Shown in pieces: positions 41,294-50,822 of a DNA stretch of 64,000 nt. Source of the stretch: Chryseobacterium rhizoplanae (lineage in GTDB: Bacteria > Bacteroidota > Bacteroidia > Flavobacteriales > Weeksellaceae). The DNA lies in assembly GCF_900182655.1 (NCBI RefSeq), contig NZ_FXTC01000002.1:620001-684000 (forward strand), given 5' to 3'. The notes under the pieces are model-generated. The model was not told the origin of the DNA, did no database searches, and was given only the letters and a program-made list of their open reading frames with translations. A program made the position numbers and the translations under genes. The number at the start of each line of letters is the position of its first letter. The stretch's first letter is position 1.

Positions 41294-42610
41294 TTATAAA
41301 ATTTTCGACGTATCGAAATTGATGAATTGATTAGAGTTTGAGTTTAAGTTTGATTTCGGCTTTGATTTGTTCCTGAAAGCCAGAAAAGCAATCACCGAAA
41401 GAATGAAAACCGTAACGGTGATGATATAATTTAAGCTGATATAAAAATGCAACCATGAAGTCTGGGCTGAACCAAAGTTTTTATACAGAAGAATCAGAAC
41501 ACTTCCCAGATACCCGAATGAATCTACAATATAGATCAGAAAACCTACATTTCCTTTGATCTCAAAAGCAGCAATCATCCGGTCAAAATAAATTCCATTA
41601 AAAGGAATATAGCAGATATACATTCCGAAACCGGAAACCGTCATCCATAAAACCGGAGATAATGAACCCTGCTGAAAAAGATAAGTAGAAAGCCCTACGG
41701 TAAGAATTCCTGCGAAAAGGATATAATGATAGTAAGCAAATGCTTTTTTATTGTTTTTCACTTTCACCATAAAACTTAAGATCAAAAGAACCATCACCGG
41801 AATCGGAATCTCTGTTAAGGTAAAAATAGAACTGTCGAAACTGAAATGCAGTCCGTCCCAGATTTCCCGGTTAAAATTATCCCTGAAGTCCCTTAAGACC
41901 GTTAAGCTGATATATAGAAATATAATACACACAATCGGAACAAAAAACTGCTTGATCAGTGCTTTTCTTTCCGAGCCATTCAATGGCTGTCTTTTGTTTT
42001 TAAGCAAAATATCTTCGTCCGAAGGTTGGGGAATTTTTTCAAGAAGCAGGCCAAAAAGAATCAATGGAATAATAAAGATAAGTCCGGCAGAAAACGGCAT
42101 CCAGAATTCAGAAATTGAGAACGTGTCCATTAAAAATTTCCCTACAGATTTTGTAAATCCTGAAGAAATCACAAAGCTTGAACATAAAAATAAACCAATG
42201 ATTTCTGTCGTTTTGCGCCCTTCGATATAAGAAAAAACAATTCCCCAGATCATTCCCAGCGGAATTCCGTTGATGAACATACATATAATATTGTAAGGAG
42301 CGGGAACGGCTGCAAATCCTAACAACGCAAGTTCTGCAATGGCAATGAAAATAAACAGATAAGTAAGTCTTTTCCGGGGTTTCAGTTCCGAAATAAATTT
42401 AATCCCAATGAATTTTGAAATAAAATAGCCTACTGCCTGTGCAATGATAATCAGAATCTTATAATCGACTCCGAAATAGGAAAGTCCCTCGAAAGAAGCT
42501 ACCGTAAAAGGCTTTCTGAAGCCGTACATGCAGAAGTAAACACCAAAAGCAGCAAAAGCGGCTTTCAGTGTTACTAATGTTTTTTTATTGAGTGTTCTGG
42601 CCATGATCAT
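41294..42610 (-). CDS. DUF5690 family MFS-type transporter
   Basis: The 438-residue membrane protein has about twelve helices and an organophosphate:phosphate antiporter-like look (FCMYGFRKPFTVASFEG; GIPLGMIWGIVFSYIEGRKTTEIIG). It matches DUF5690. UhpC/GlpT-type relatives carry phosphorylated compounds, consistent with uptake of a phosphonate. Two in-frame starts, ATG 42610 and 42604, are possible. It starts 3 bases after the receptor stop and lies in the same operon. Confidence 0.8.
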   Translation of the reverse strand: MIMARTLNKKTLVTLKAAFAAFGVYFCMYGFRKPFTVASFEGLSYFGVDYKILIIIAQAVGYFISKFIGIKFISELKPRKRLTYLFIFIAIAELALLGFAAVPAPYNIICMFINGIPLGMIWGIVFSYIEGRKTTEIIGLFLCSSFVISSGFTKSVGKFLMDTFSISEFWMPFSAGLIFIIPLILFGLLLEKIPQPSDEDILLKNKRQPLNGSERKALIKQFFVPIVCIIFLYISLTVLRDFRDNFNREIWDGLHFSFDSSIFTLTEIPIPVMVLLILSFMVKVKNNKKAFAYYHYILFAGILTVGLSTYLFQQGSLSPVLWMTVSGFGMYICYIPFNGIYFDRMIAAFEIKGNVGFLIYIVDSFGYLGSVLILLYKNFGSAQTSWLHFYISLNYIITVTVFILSVIAFLAFRNKSKPKSNLNSNSNQFINFDTSKIL

Positions 42611-42613
42611 GGT

Positions 42614-45439
42614 TTAGAAGTTCAGTTTTACTCCAAGATTGAATCGTACGCCGTAATATTCTACCTGCTCAGGACGGTCTTCATTTTTACCAAAGTGATA
42701 GATCAGAGGTTTGTTCAGAATATTGTTGACATCCGCGTATAAAGTCAGGTATTTTGTAAACTGATAAGAGCCTCCGAAATCAAGATTGCTGTATTTACCA
42801 TAATAAGAATCATTGATGTCTTCCTCGGCATACTCTACAGCATATTTCCCTTTATAATTGTAAGCCAGCCTTGCATTGAATCCTTTTTTCTCAAAGAAAA
42901 GCTGCGCGTTATACAATTCCTTTGCCTGATAGGGAAGGGCAACGGTTCTTCCGCTTGGTTTTTCCATTTCAGAAGTCATGAATGTAGCATTCAGCTGCAC
43001 TCCGAAATACTGTAAAAATCCCGGAAGAAAATCAAATCTCTTATTGATTCCCAGTTCAATACCTCCCAACCATGCTGCTTTTCCGTTATTTGGAGCGGTA
43101 AACTGTACTCCGTTGTTTCCATTATAATTTCCGATAAAAGAATCCTGGAAAATAGGATCTGTAATAGATTTATAGAAAACGCCACCACTTAAAATCCCTA
43201 TGTTGGAGAAATAATATTCGCCCATCAGGTCAAAATTCAAAGAATAGGTAGGATTAAGATTCGGATTTCCTCCTTTAAATTCGTTATCTGCTTCAATATA
43301 AGTTCCTCCGGGAGTCAGATCTCCGAAATTCGGTCTTGAGAAAGTTCTTGTTGCTGCAAAACGAAGATTGGTTTTATCGTTCAGCGTATATTTTAAATGA
43401 ATCATTGGAAGAACAGCCAGGTAGTTTTTGGTATTTTCTACAGGAGTCAGTACATCATCATTTACGCTGTATCCTCTTACTTTCGTATTGGTATTGGATA
43501 ATCTGATTCCTCCTAAAATCGTAATCTTATCATTCAGTTTATAGGTTGCCATCCCGTAAGCATCTGCATGTTTTTCAAAAACATCAAAATTTCTTCCTAA
43601 TGCTTTGTTGTATTCCAACGCTTCAGAATCAGCAGTATTAATTTTCAGATTTCCCTGATGATCATACCAGAACTGATTCATTCCATTGATGGAAAGTACC
43701 GGCCCGAAAGTATTCCCAATGTGGGCATTCATTTCACTTAAATATTTCGGTCCGTTCGGCTGTGTCGTGATATATTTCGAAAAATCAGACAGAAGCGGGG
43801 CCGTTCCGTTGCTCCAGTTGTAGAAAATATCAGAGAATTTTGCGTTACGCTCTTTATCTCTATATTTAAAACCATACTTTAAAGTCAGTTTATCAGAAGC
43901 ATTGATCTCATGGTTGAAAGCTGCTACAATTTTATCCTTTTCCTCTACAAAAACTTTATAGAATTCAAGATCTGTAAATCTCATCTGGGAAGCATCCATC
44001 TTGAAGTTCGGATCACTGTAGAAACCAAACAAAGCATCCGGGTTTTTATAATCTAATTTTCCACCATCCGCTTTCCAGTAAGCTCTTGGGCCATTTCCAT
44101 GATTGGAAATATAATCAGGATTGATGCCTACACCAGATTGGGTATATTTGATAACATAGTAAGAATTGTTCTGTTTGTCAGGGATATTTCCATACTTGAA
44201 TTTGTTGTCGTAATAAGATAAATCCCAGTCGATTTTTCCTTTATTTAATTGATGAACCGCTCCCAAAGAAACAGAAGTAAGTTTTGTAATCAGTAAATTG
44301 TGAATGTTCTGAAGCTCAACTCTCGCTGTATTATTGGCGCTGCTGAACTTGTCAAACCGGATTCTGTGTTTGTAATGGGTTTCGTCATCCGACAATGTAC
44401 CATACATTCCTTTTAAGTAGAAAGTGGTTTTCGGAGATAAAACATATTCAAAAGCCGTATTGATCCCTGTTGTCTTTCTTACCCCGTTATAATCACGGAG
44501 TTCCAGTCTGAAAACACCTTCGTCTCCGCTTCTTCTTGCCTCGAAATTATCTGTAGACCAGTTTCTTATGAAATGAGCAAAATTGAACAAATACCCGAAT
44601 TTCTTATCTCTTGTTCTTCCTCCATACAAGAATCCAAGGTTATAAACACCTTTGTCAGCTTTTGCATTATATCCGCTTCCAATTGTTGCTTTGAATTCTG
44701 TTTTCATTGGAGGCGTTTTGGTGATAAAATTAACACCACCTCCAATTCCGTCTGCTTCCATATCCGGGGTAAAAGACTTGTTTACATGCACATATGAGAT
44801 CAATTCCGTAGGAAAGAAGTCGAAAGCTGTAGCTCTGGAAGTTGTTTCTTCCTCAGCTGTTGGAAGTCTGTTTCCATTGATGGTTGTAGATGCCCAGAAT
44901 GGCGGAAGTCCTCTCAGGGAAACAAATCTTCCTTCTCCCTGGTCTCTTTCAATAGAAACTCCCTGTACGCGCTGTACCGTCTCTGCTGCATTCCTGTCCG
45001 GGAGCTTTCCTATTCCGTCTGAAGCAATAACATTGGTAATGTTGATGGCATTTTTCTGAAGATTTAATGCTCTTGCTTCTGTATTTTTAAGTGTTCCCGT
45101 AACCACTACTTCATCGATGTTTTTTCGGGGCTGAGAAAGTTTGATGATTCCCAGATCAGCTATTTGTTCCGGTTTCAGATCTACATTGATGTCTGAAGAT
45201 TCATAACCTATATAGCTTATTTGTAAAGTATATTGGCCCTCTTTGATATCATTGATGACAAATTTTCCTTCAATATCAGTTGTTATATTTCTGGATAAGC
45301 CTTTTATTTTGACTGTGGCCCCGGGGAGAGGCTGGCTGTCGTCAAGAACAGTTCCTATAATTAACTGTTTCTGCGCTGAAACACAAACGATGAGACAGAC
45401 AAAAACAAGGGTAAGTAATTTCTCTAAATTTGTTTTCAT
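42614..45439 (-). CDS. TonB-dependent receptor
   Basis: The 941-residue receptor has a signal peptide (cleavage near VCVSAQ) and a CarboxypepD_reg-like domain (about 20-110; IIGTVLDDSQPLPGATVKIKG). A TonB-box-like IDEVVVTGT precedes a plug domain (NAAETVQRVQGVSIERDQGEGRFVSLRG). The remaining ~650 residues form the barrel, closing with YGVRFNLGVKLNF. It resembles the TIGR01782 (Xanthomonas-Caulobacter) type. I chose ATG 45439 (MKTNLEKLLTL), which gives a proper signal peptide; ATG 45472 and 45463 are longer options. As first gene of the cluster it probably imports the organophosphorus substrate over the outer membrane. Confidence 0.9.
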   Translation of the reverse strand: MKTNLEKLLTLVFVCLIVCVSAQKQLIIGTVLDDSQPLPGATVKIKGLSRNITTDIEGKFVINDIKEGQYTLQISYIGYESSDINVDLKPEQIADLGIIKLSQPRKNIDEVVVTGTLKNTEARALNLQKNAINITNVIASDGIGKLPDRNAAETVQRVQGVSIERDQGEGRFVSLRGLPPFWASTTINGNRLPTAEEETTSRATAFDFFPTELISYVHVNKSFTPDMEADGIGGGVNFITKTPPMKTEFKATIGSGYNAKADKGVYNLGFLYGGRTRDKKFGYLFNFAHFIRNWSTDNFEARRSGDEGVFRLELRDYNGVRKTTGINTAFEYVLSPKTTFYLKGMYGTLSDDETHYKHRIRFDKFSSANNTARVELQNIHNLLITKLTSVSLGAVHQLNKGKIDWDLSYYDNKFKYGNIPDKQNNSYYVIKYTQSGVGINPDYISNHGNGPRAYWKADGGKLDYKNPDALFGFYSDPNFKMDASQMRFTDLEFYKVFVEEKDKIVAAFNHEINASDKLTLKYGFKYRDKERNAKFSDIFYNWSNGTAPLLSDFSKYITTQPNGPKYLSEMNAHIGNTFGPVLSINGMNQFWYDHQGNLKINTADSEALEYNKALGRNFDVFEKHADAYGMATYKLNDKITILGGIRLSNTNTKVRGYSVNDDVLTPVENTKNYLAVLPMIHLKYTLNDKTNLRFAATRTFSRPNFGDLTPGGTYIEADNEFKGGNPNLNPTYSLNFDLMGEYYFSNIGILSGGVFYKSITDPIFQDSFIGNYNGNNGVQFTAPNNGKAAWLGGIELGINKRFDFLPGFLQYFGVQLNATFMTSEMEKPSGRTVALPYQAKELYNAQLFFEKKGFNARLAYNYKGKYAVEYAEEDINDSYYGKYSNLDFGGSYQFTKYLTLYADVNNILNKPLIYHFGKNEDRPEQVEYYGVRFNLGVKLNF

Positions 45440-46035
45440 TTTTACATATATTAAATTTTTCATGCAAATCACGCTAATAATTTTAATATATATAAATATT
45501 TTGTATTAAGTATTATTTAACAAATAGACCCTGTTTGTTACAGCTGTTTTACTTTGAAAAGCATTGAATCTGATCTTTGAAAACAGAGCGAAACAGAGAT
45601 TGATGCTGTTCACATCATGTTTTTAGTAAATATTTCCTTATAATTATGCAATAGAAATTGAACCAAAACAGCGATTTTTTAGTTAATATTTCGTTCATTT
45701 TAGGACAGTCTGGAAAATTAAAAGTTGCATATTTGTAAACTTTTGTATTGTCTGGAAATTAGAAATTGAAGGATAATGAGTAAAATGATTATTATTTTAG
45801 ACGCAAAATTTTAATGATTCAAACAGTATATTTATAAGGAAGCAAAGGGTGCGACCTTGTCGCTGATGAAGCTTTATCATAAGGTTATACCCTTGGAATG
45901 AATCTTCTCAAGAATTGTCATTCTGAATGAAATGAAATGTAATGAAGAATCTCATACTATTGAATGAAAATAGGATTCTTCCTTCGTCAGAATGACAAAG
46001 TCAAATCAAAAACTTTGCGTTAAAAAAATATGCTG
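45440..46035. other. Intergenic region between regulator and receptor
   Basis: The 596 bases hold the receptor leader and, at 45915-45998, a palindromic repeat. No coding frame is credible. Minus-strand CTATTTG near 45523-45530 is a possible weak -7 element for the receptor. Confidence 0.45.
45915..45998. repeat. Palindromic REP-like element
   Basis: TTGTCATTCTGA (45915-45926) and TCAGAATGACAA (45987-45998) are perfect 12-bp inverted repeats enclosing further pairing (AAGAATCT, AGGATTCTT). It looks like the widely dispersed GTCATTCTGA-type intergenic palindrome. Confidence 0.7.
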
Positions 46036-46605
46036 TTATGCAGTATAAAAATAAAGGACAAGCATTACACAGCTTTCATCACTGATGCTTACAGGAACGT
46101 GAGGAAATTTTCCGTTGAAATACAAAGAATCTCCTTCTTTTAAGATGATTTCTTCATTATCAATCACATATTTTACTTCTCCTTTCAGAATATATTTGAA
46201 TTCCCAGGCATCCGTAATGACCTTTTCCCTTTTAGAATTGGGCTCAAGAGTTAGTAGAACAGCTTCAAACCCTAGGGAATGAAGACTCTTGCTGAAGATA
46301 TGCATGTATTTAAAACCTTCAGCTTCTACTTCTTTTTCTATGACTTGCTGGCTTTCTTTCGGAACATAGATGAATTTGGCGTTGGATTTTTTTTCAACTC
46401 CTTCAAAAAAATAGCTGGCATCAATCTCAAGAGATTGAATCAGATCTAATAAAACAGGAAGCGAAGGAATCGTTCTACCATTTTCAATCCTTGAAACAAG
46501 ACCATTGCTTACATTTGCTCTGAAAGCCAGATCATTGATGGTTAAATTATTCTTTTTTCTAATATCCTTTAATCTCTTGCCGATACCTATTAAAAAATCG
46601 TTCAT
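46036..46605 (-). CDS. XRE-cupin transcriptional regulator
   Basis: The 189-residue protein has an N-terminal HTH_XRE (residues 8-65: GKRLKDIRKKNNLTINDLAFRANVSNGLVSRIENGRTIPSLPVL) and a C-terminal cupin_2 domain (about 110-185; WEFKYILKGEVKYVIDNEEIILKEGDSLYFNGKFPHVPV). Such regulators bind small ligands in the cupin barrel and often control neighbouring catabolic genes. It lies upstream of the receptor-to-hydrolase cluster on the same strand, so it is the best candidate for its control. Confidence 0.85.
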   Translation of the reverse strand: MNDFLIGIGKRLKDIRKKNNLTINDLAFRANVSNGLVSRIENGRTIPSLPVLLDLIQSLEIDASYFFEGVEKKSNAKFIYVPKESQQVIEKEVEAEGFKYMHIFSKSLHSLGFEAVLLTLEPNSKREKVITDAWEFKYILKGEVKYVIDNEEIILKEGDSLYFNGKFPHVPVSISDESCVMLVLYFYTA

Positions 46606-46770
46606 ACGCTGTGCAATTTAACCTGAATTATTTTTTCATCATTCTATTAAAAGCAAAGGTAATATTATTCTATAGAGTTTAGGTACAGGAGGGAATCAAT
46701 TCATTGAAAATTATTATTTGCTACTTGACTCTCTGATATTCTCCACTTTTTCTCCCCAAGAAAATTTCCC

Positions 46771-46778
46771 TATTTTTG
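46771..46778 (+). promoter_or_regulatory. -7 element of the two-component operon
   Basis: TATTTTTG matches TAnnTTTG 21 bases before ATG 46799. It supports that ATG over an in-frame ATG-like extension beginning at 46718. Confidence 0.55.
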
Positions 46779-46798
46779 TAAAACTCCTTATTTCATCT

Positions 46799-47506
46799 AT
46801 GAAAAAAATTATTCTTATCGAAGACGAAACCAGTGTAGTATCTTTCATTAAAAAGGGACTTCAGGAAAATGGATATGAGATTTCTGTAGCTTTTGACGGG
46901 CGTACAGGAGTACAGCTGGTGCAGGCTAATGATTTTGATCTGGTAATTTTAGACATTATGCTTCCGGAAATGAATGGTCTGGATGTGTGTAAAGAAATAA
47001 GAAAAACCAATCAGAGTGTTCCTATTTTGTTTTTAACGGCATTGGGAACTTCGGAAAATATTGTTCTCGGACTGGAAAGCGGAGGAGATGATTATCTGGT
47101 GAAACCTTTCAAATTCATCGAACTGGTGGCACGTGTGAAATCTTTGCTAAGAAGAAGTAATAACAATGGTCCGCAGGAAATCGCTGAACCGGAGCCGGAT
47201 AATGAACATGTTTTTCAGTTTTCGGATCTGATGGTGAATGACTATACAAAGAAAGTAACCCGCGCAGGAGAAGATATTTCTCTTACTTCCACAGAATATA
47301 AACTCCTGTTGTATTTCCTGAATAATCCTGAAAAAGTGATTTCCAGAGCAGAGATCCTGGATGCGGTCTGGGGAGTAAACTATGAGCTGGGGACCAATGT
47401 GGTAGATGTATATGTTAATTATTTAAGGAAAAAACTGGATAGCCAGGATGATAATAAGTTGATTCATACCGTGATAGGAATGGGGTATGTGTTGAAAAAA
47501 ACATGA
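46799..47506 (+). CDS. OmpR/PhoB-type response regulator
   Basis: The 235-residue protein has a receiver domain (1-115) with Glu8-Asp9, phosphoacceptor Asp52 (VILDIMLPEMNG), Thr in FLTALG and Lys in YLVKPFKF. A winged-helix effector domain follows (about 140-232; DISLTSTEYKLLLYFLNNPEKVISRAEILDAVW, TNVVDVYVNYLRKKLD). It is followed three bases later by its kinase gene. The signal is unknown; CusR/CopR-like relatives respond to metals or envelope stress. Confidence 0.9.
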   Translation: MKKIILIEDETSVVSFIKKGLQENGYEISVAFDGRTGVQLVQANDFDLVILDIMLPEMNGLDVCKEIRKTNQSVPILFLTALGTSENIVLGLESGGDDYLVKPFKFIELVARVKSLLRRSNNNGPQEIAEPEPDNEHVFQFSDLMVNDYTKKVTRAGEDISLTSTEYKLLLYFLNNPEKVISRAEILDAVWGVNYELGTNVVDVYVNYLRKKLDSQDDNKLIHTVIGMGYVLKKT

Positions 47507-47509
47507 TAG

Positions 47510-48928
47510 ATGTTTAATAAAGTCATTACAAATCAGACCAAAACGATGGTGCTTTTGATGTTAGTTTTTACAGCCATCATATTGTTGTTCAGTGGTTTGG
47601 TGTACTTTTCTATCGTTAATTTTTCGCATCAGAGGTTTTATGAGCTGCTGAAGATCAGAACAGCTACCATTGTTCAGATTGAGAAAAGCAAAGACCATCT
47701 CGACCTTCCGGAAAACTATGTGCTTAACAGTTTGAATGATGAGGAACTTCCAATGGAAAAAGACTATGTTTTTGCCGTTCCTACCGATTCCAATTTTAAA
47801 AAAATATCCCAGGAAGTTCATATTCCGGATTATTTTTTTAAAAATATCATCAGAGAGGGGGAATCCAATTATAATGATGAAGAATTTTATTATATAGGAC
47901 AAAGCTTCAGGTATGATGATAAAGATTATATCGCGATAGCTTCTGCCAAAAACCATTATGTGGTTTATTATCTCGGATTTTTAAAAAGAACACTGATTAC
48001 GTGTATTGTACTTTCATTATTCTTTAGTATGATCTTCTCTTTTTATCTGTCCAAAACATTATTCAGGCCCATTTTAAAAATCACGGGAAAAGTAAAGGAA
48101 ATCAGTTCTGAAAATCTTCATTTAAGACTGGAATCACAGCCTGATAATAAGGAGCTTAATGAATTGGTAGATACCTTCAATGATATGCTCAACCGTATTG
48201 AAACTTCTTTCGAAACCCAGAATCACCTGATCGGAAATGTTTCTCACGAATTGAGAACGCCTCTTACATCCATCATGGGAGAAGCCGATGTTGCCCTTTC
48301 CATCAGCAGAACTGCCGACGAATACAAAGAAACTCTGGGAATTATTCTGGATGAAGCTGAAAAACTGGATAAAAAGATCAAAGCATTATTAATGATTGCC
48401 CAAACCGGATTCGACGGAAAGATCCAGAAAATGGATAAGGTGAGAATTGATCAGCTTCTTTGGGATGTTATCGAAACGCTGAGAAGAATCGATTCCCGAA
48501 ACAATATCTATCTGGATATCAGCATGCTTCCCGATAATCCGAAAAAACTGAAAGTTCAGGGGAACGAGCAGTTATTACATCTCGCGGTAGCGAATATCAT
48601 CAGTAATGGCTGTAAATATTCTAATTTCCAGCAGGTGAAAGTCTCTCTGGGAGCCACTAATACAGATGTCTATATTATTGTAAAAGATAATGGTATCGGA
48701 ATTCCGGAAGTGGAAATGAATAAAATCTACGATCCCTTCTTCAGAGCCTCTAACACCAATAATTATGAAGGCTATGGAATTGGACTTCCTTTAGCAAGAA
48801 ATATTGTAAGAATGCATCACGGTGAACTGATCGTGAGTTCACACGAGAATCAGGGAACAACCGTACAGATGAAGTTCCCGAATTTCTATAGTACAATGAA
48901 AGGAGAAGAAATAAATAAGAACCTCTAA
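47510..48928 (+). CDS. Membrane sensor histidine kinase
   Basis: The 472-residue kinase has two transmembrane helices (about 13-35 and 158-180) around a ~120-residue periplasmic sensor rich in Asp, Glu and Tyr. A HAMP linker follows (LFRPILKITGKVKEISSENLHLRL). The HisKA domain has the phosphorylated His in NVSHELRTPLTS, and the HATPase domain shows the N box (ANIISNGCKYS), G1 DNGIGIP and G2 GYGIGLPLARNIV. It pairs with the preceding regulator. Confidence 0.9.
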   Translation: MFNKVITNQTKTMVLLMLVFTAIILLFSGLVYFSIVNFSHQRFYELLKIRTATIVQIEKSKDHLDLPENYVLNSLNDEELPMEKDYVFAVPTDSNFKKISQEVHIPDYFFKNIIREGESNYNDEEFYYIGQSFRYDDKDYIAIASAKNHYVVYYLGFLKRTLITCIVLSLFFSMIFSFYLSKTLFRPILKITGKVKEISSENLHLRLESQPDNKELNELVDTFNDMLNRIETSFETQNHLIGNVSHELRTPLTSIMGEADVALSISRTADEYKETLGIILDEAEKLDKKIKALLMIAQTGFDGKIQKMDKVRIDQLLWDVIETLRRIDSRNNIYLDISMLPDNPKKLKVQGNEQLLHLAVANIISNGCKYSNFQQVKVSLGATNTDVYIIVKDNGIGIPEVEMNKIYDPFFRASNTNNYEGYGIGLPLARNIVRMHHGELIVSSHENQGTTVQMKFPNFYSTMKGEEINKNL

Positions 48929-49108
48929 TCTGAATTTTTCACTTGTTATTAGTTTGTTTTGATAATCAGTGCTTTGTGTTGCTTGTTTTATTCTTTTTCA
49001 ATTTTTTTCTAGAACCATATGAACTTCCGTTAACAATTTTCTAATCTCATTTTAATCTCTTTAATCACATTTTAATTCCATTCCAAAGATCTTCTAATTT
49101 GGTCGTTC

Positions 49109-49116
49109 TAGTTTTG
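49109..49116 (+). promoter_or_regulatory. -7 element upstream of the 49159 gene
   Basis: TAGTTTTG matches TAnnTTTG 42 bases before ATG 49159. The preceding gap from 48929 shows no terminator hairpin that I could identify. Confidence 0.45.
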
Positions 49117-49158
49117 TATCATCAAAAAAGATAAACACAATACAAAATAATAAAGAAC

Positions 49159-49653
49159 ATGGCTAAAACAATTTTAATTGCAACAGATTACTCTCTTGAG
49201 TCATTGAATATATTGAAAAAAGTACTTAAGGAGAAAGATGCCTCAGAAGATCAGAACCAATACAATATCCTTCTGACTTCCGGATATGATGCCGGAGATT
49301 CTATCAGAGACCTTTTATTCACGACCAAAACATCGGTTTTCAATAAAATCAGACCTGCAGAATTCTGTGATGCTTTTGGAATTATCAGTAATAAATATCC
49401 TCATCTGGTTAACAAAATCATCTGTGATGTCTTTACAGGAAGTTTCCAAAGAACATTCAATCAATATGTAAAAGCAGAAAATATTGAAGAGGCTTATTAT
49501 TCTCCATCTATCAAAAGTAAGGGAAAAGGCAAGTTTGATCTGATTCCTTACATCAAAAAATGCAAAGAGCTGCAATCCCATGAAATTACCGTTGAAGTAA
49601 GAGAAAGACTTCCGGAAAGAGGAAGACTGGCAGAGATCTTTGTAGAGGTCTAA
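49159..49653 (+). CDS. Hypothetical protein, possible universal-stress-like fold
   Basis: I do not recognise this 164-residue protein with certainty. It opens with KTILIATDYSLESLNILKKVLKEK, which resembles the first strand-helix of UspA-type domains, including the DYS position. The ATP-binding GxxG(S/T) loop of UspA is not visible. The remainder has alternating helices and strands (YNILLTSGYDAGDSIRDLLF; HEITVEVRERLPERGRLAEIFVEV). It is followed 27 bases later by the DUF1275 gene and is probably co-transcribed. Confidence 0.55.
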   Translation: MAKTILIATDYSLESLNILKKVLKEKDASEDQNQYNILLTSGYDAGDSIRDLLFTTKTSVFNKIRPAEFCDAFGIISNKYPHLVNKIICDVFTGSFQRTFNQYVKAENIEEAYYSPSIKSKGKGKFDLIPYIKKCKELQSHEITVEVRERLPERGRLAEIFVEV

Positions 49654-49680
49654 ATAAAACACAATTTAAAAAAATAAAAA

Positions 49681-50508
49681 ATGTTAAGAAATTATAGTAA
49701 CAGCAGGACACTGGGAGACAATATCAGGTTGGGGACGCTGACTGCCTTTACGGCGGGTACTATAAACATTGCTTCCCTATTGATATTTCTCTCCTTTACA
49801 TCGAACGTAACGGGACACTACGCTATTTTAGCTGCAGAAATAAGTAAAGGAAACTGGACACAGGTAGCTGTGGTGGGCGGATGGATCTTTTTATTCTTCT
49901 TCGGAAGCTTCCTGTCTAACTTTATTGTCATCAATTTTAATAAGAAAAGTAAATATTTTGCCCATTCTATGCCCATTGTGCTGGAAATTATATGTCTTCT
50001 GTTTGTAGGAGTGTACGGGCAGTTTTATTACCAGAAAACATTAGAAGAAACAGAATATCTGGTGGCATTGATGCTTTTCGCTACCGGATTGCAAAATGGT
50101 CTTACGGCAAGTATTTCCAACTTCTCTGTGAAAACGACCCATCTTACCGGAACAACCACCGATTTAGGAATCCTGGTGTCTATGTTTACACAGAAAAAAT
50201 ACAGAAAAAACGGAGAGCTGATTGGCAGAGCAAAACTTCTGATGAGCATTATGCTTGCTTACGTAATGGGAGCGGTATTCTCGGGGTTAACATATTATTA
50301 CCTGGAATTCAGGGTGTTCTATGTAATCAGTATATGTTTGTTGATCGTAATCGGGTATGATGCCTATAAAATTCATATTCGACATTTTAATACAAAATAC
50401 AGATACAGCAGGATTTATAAAAAACCGAATCTTTTTGCTTACCTGTACGATAAAATCCATGGAATTCCTAAAAGAGAGAAGAAAAGAAAGCTTGTCTTTG
50501 AGGATTAA
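49681..50508 (+). CDS. DUF1275 (YoaK) family membrane protein
   Basis: The 275-residue membrane protein has about six helices and the DUF1275 motifs: LTAFTAGTINIASLLIF (AGxxD-like region), TSNVTGHY and FATGLQNGLTASISNFSVKTTHLTGTTTDLG. Function is unknown; a transporter role is usually supposed. The basic C-terminal tail (KREKKRKLVFED) faces the cytosol. It is downstream of the two-component genes and of the 49159 gene. Confidence 0.8.
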   Translation: MLRNYSNSRTLGDNIRLGTLTAFTAGTINIASLLIFLSFTSNVTGHYAILAAEISKGNWTQVAVVGGWIFLFFFGSFLSNFIVINFNKKSKYFAHSMPIVLEIICLLFVGVYGQFYYQKTLEETEYLVALMLFATGLQNGLTASISNFSVKTTHLTGTTTDLGILVSMFTQKKYRKNGELIGRAKLLMSIMLAYVMGAVFSGLTYYYLEFRVFYVISICLLIVIGYDAYKIHIRHFNTKYRYSRIYKKPNLFAYLYDKIHGIPKREKKRKLVFED

Positions 50509-50822
50509 AATATAAAACACACTATTAATTTTTTGTATAAACTAGCTGTAAGTGCCCTTATTTTATTATGGAATAGGGGCATTTTTCCTTAAAAATTAAC
50601 TTAAATATCTCTGAATGTCTTGTTTTTGTCGTGTTTTTCATAGTTGTTGAAATGAAATTTTCGGATTGAAGCAATTAACTTGCTAACGCCCTTCATTACA
50701 AACATTAAAAAAATTGATTGGGGATAAACAGGCAAAAATGTTGATAATTAAATATTAAATCACGATTTTGGTATTTTAATTCCCGTTTCCATTGACTATT
50801 TTTGTAAGTTGATTTACGTTTT
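50509..50822. other. Intergenic region with terminator and mutL promoter
   Basis: In the 314-base gap the hairpin TGCCCTTATT/AATAGGGGCA (50553-50581) with a T-run ends the upstream unit. TATTTTTG (50797-50804) is a likely -7 element 19 bases before mutL. Nothing else is seen. Confidence 0.6.
50553..50588 (+). terminator. Terminator of the DUF1275 gene
   Basis: TGCCCTTATT (50553-50562) pairs with AATAGGGGCA (50572-50581) with one G-T pair, followed by TTTTT. Confidence 0.8.

Noticed and set aside
44652..45059. 135-codon plus-strand frame antisense to the TonB receptor
   Set aside because: The receptor on the other strand has clear domain matches; the antisense frame has no recognisable features.
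46718..46798. Longer N-terminus of the response regulator
   Set aside because: The receiver fold starts at ATG 46799 and the -7 element at 46771 lies inside the extension.
49159..49653. Firm annotation as a universal stress protein
   Set aside because: Only the first strand-helix resembles UspA; the nucleotide-binding loop is missing, so it is left as hypothetical.
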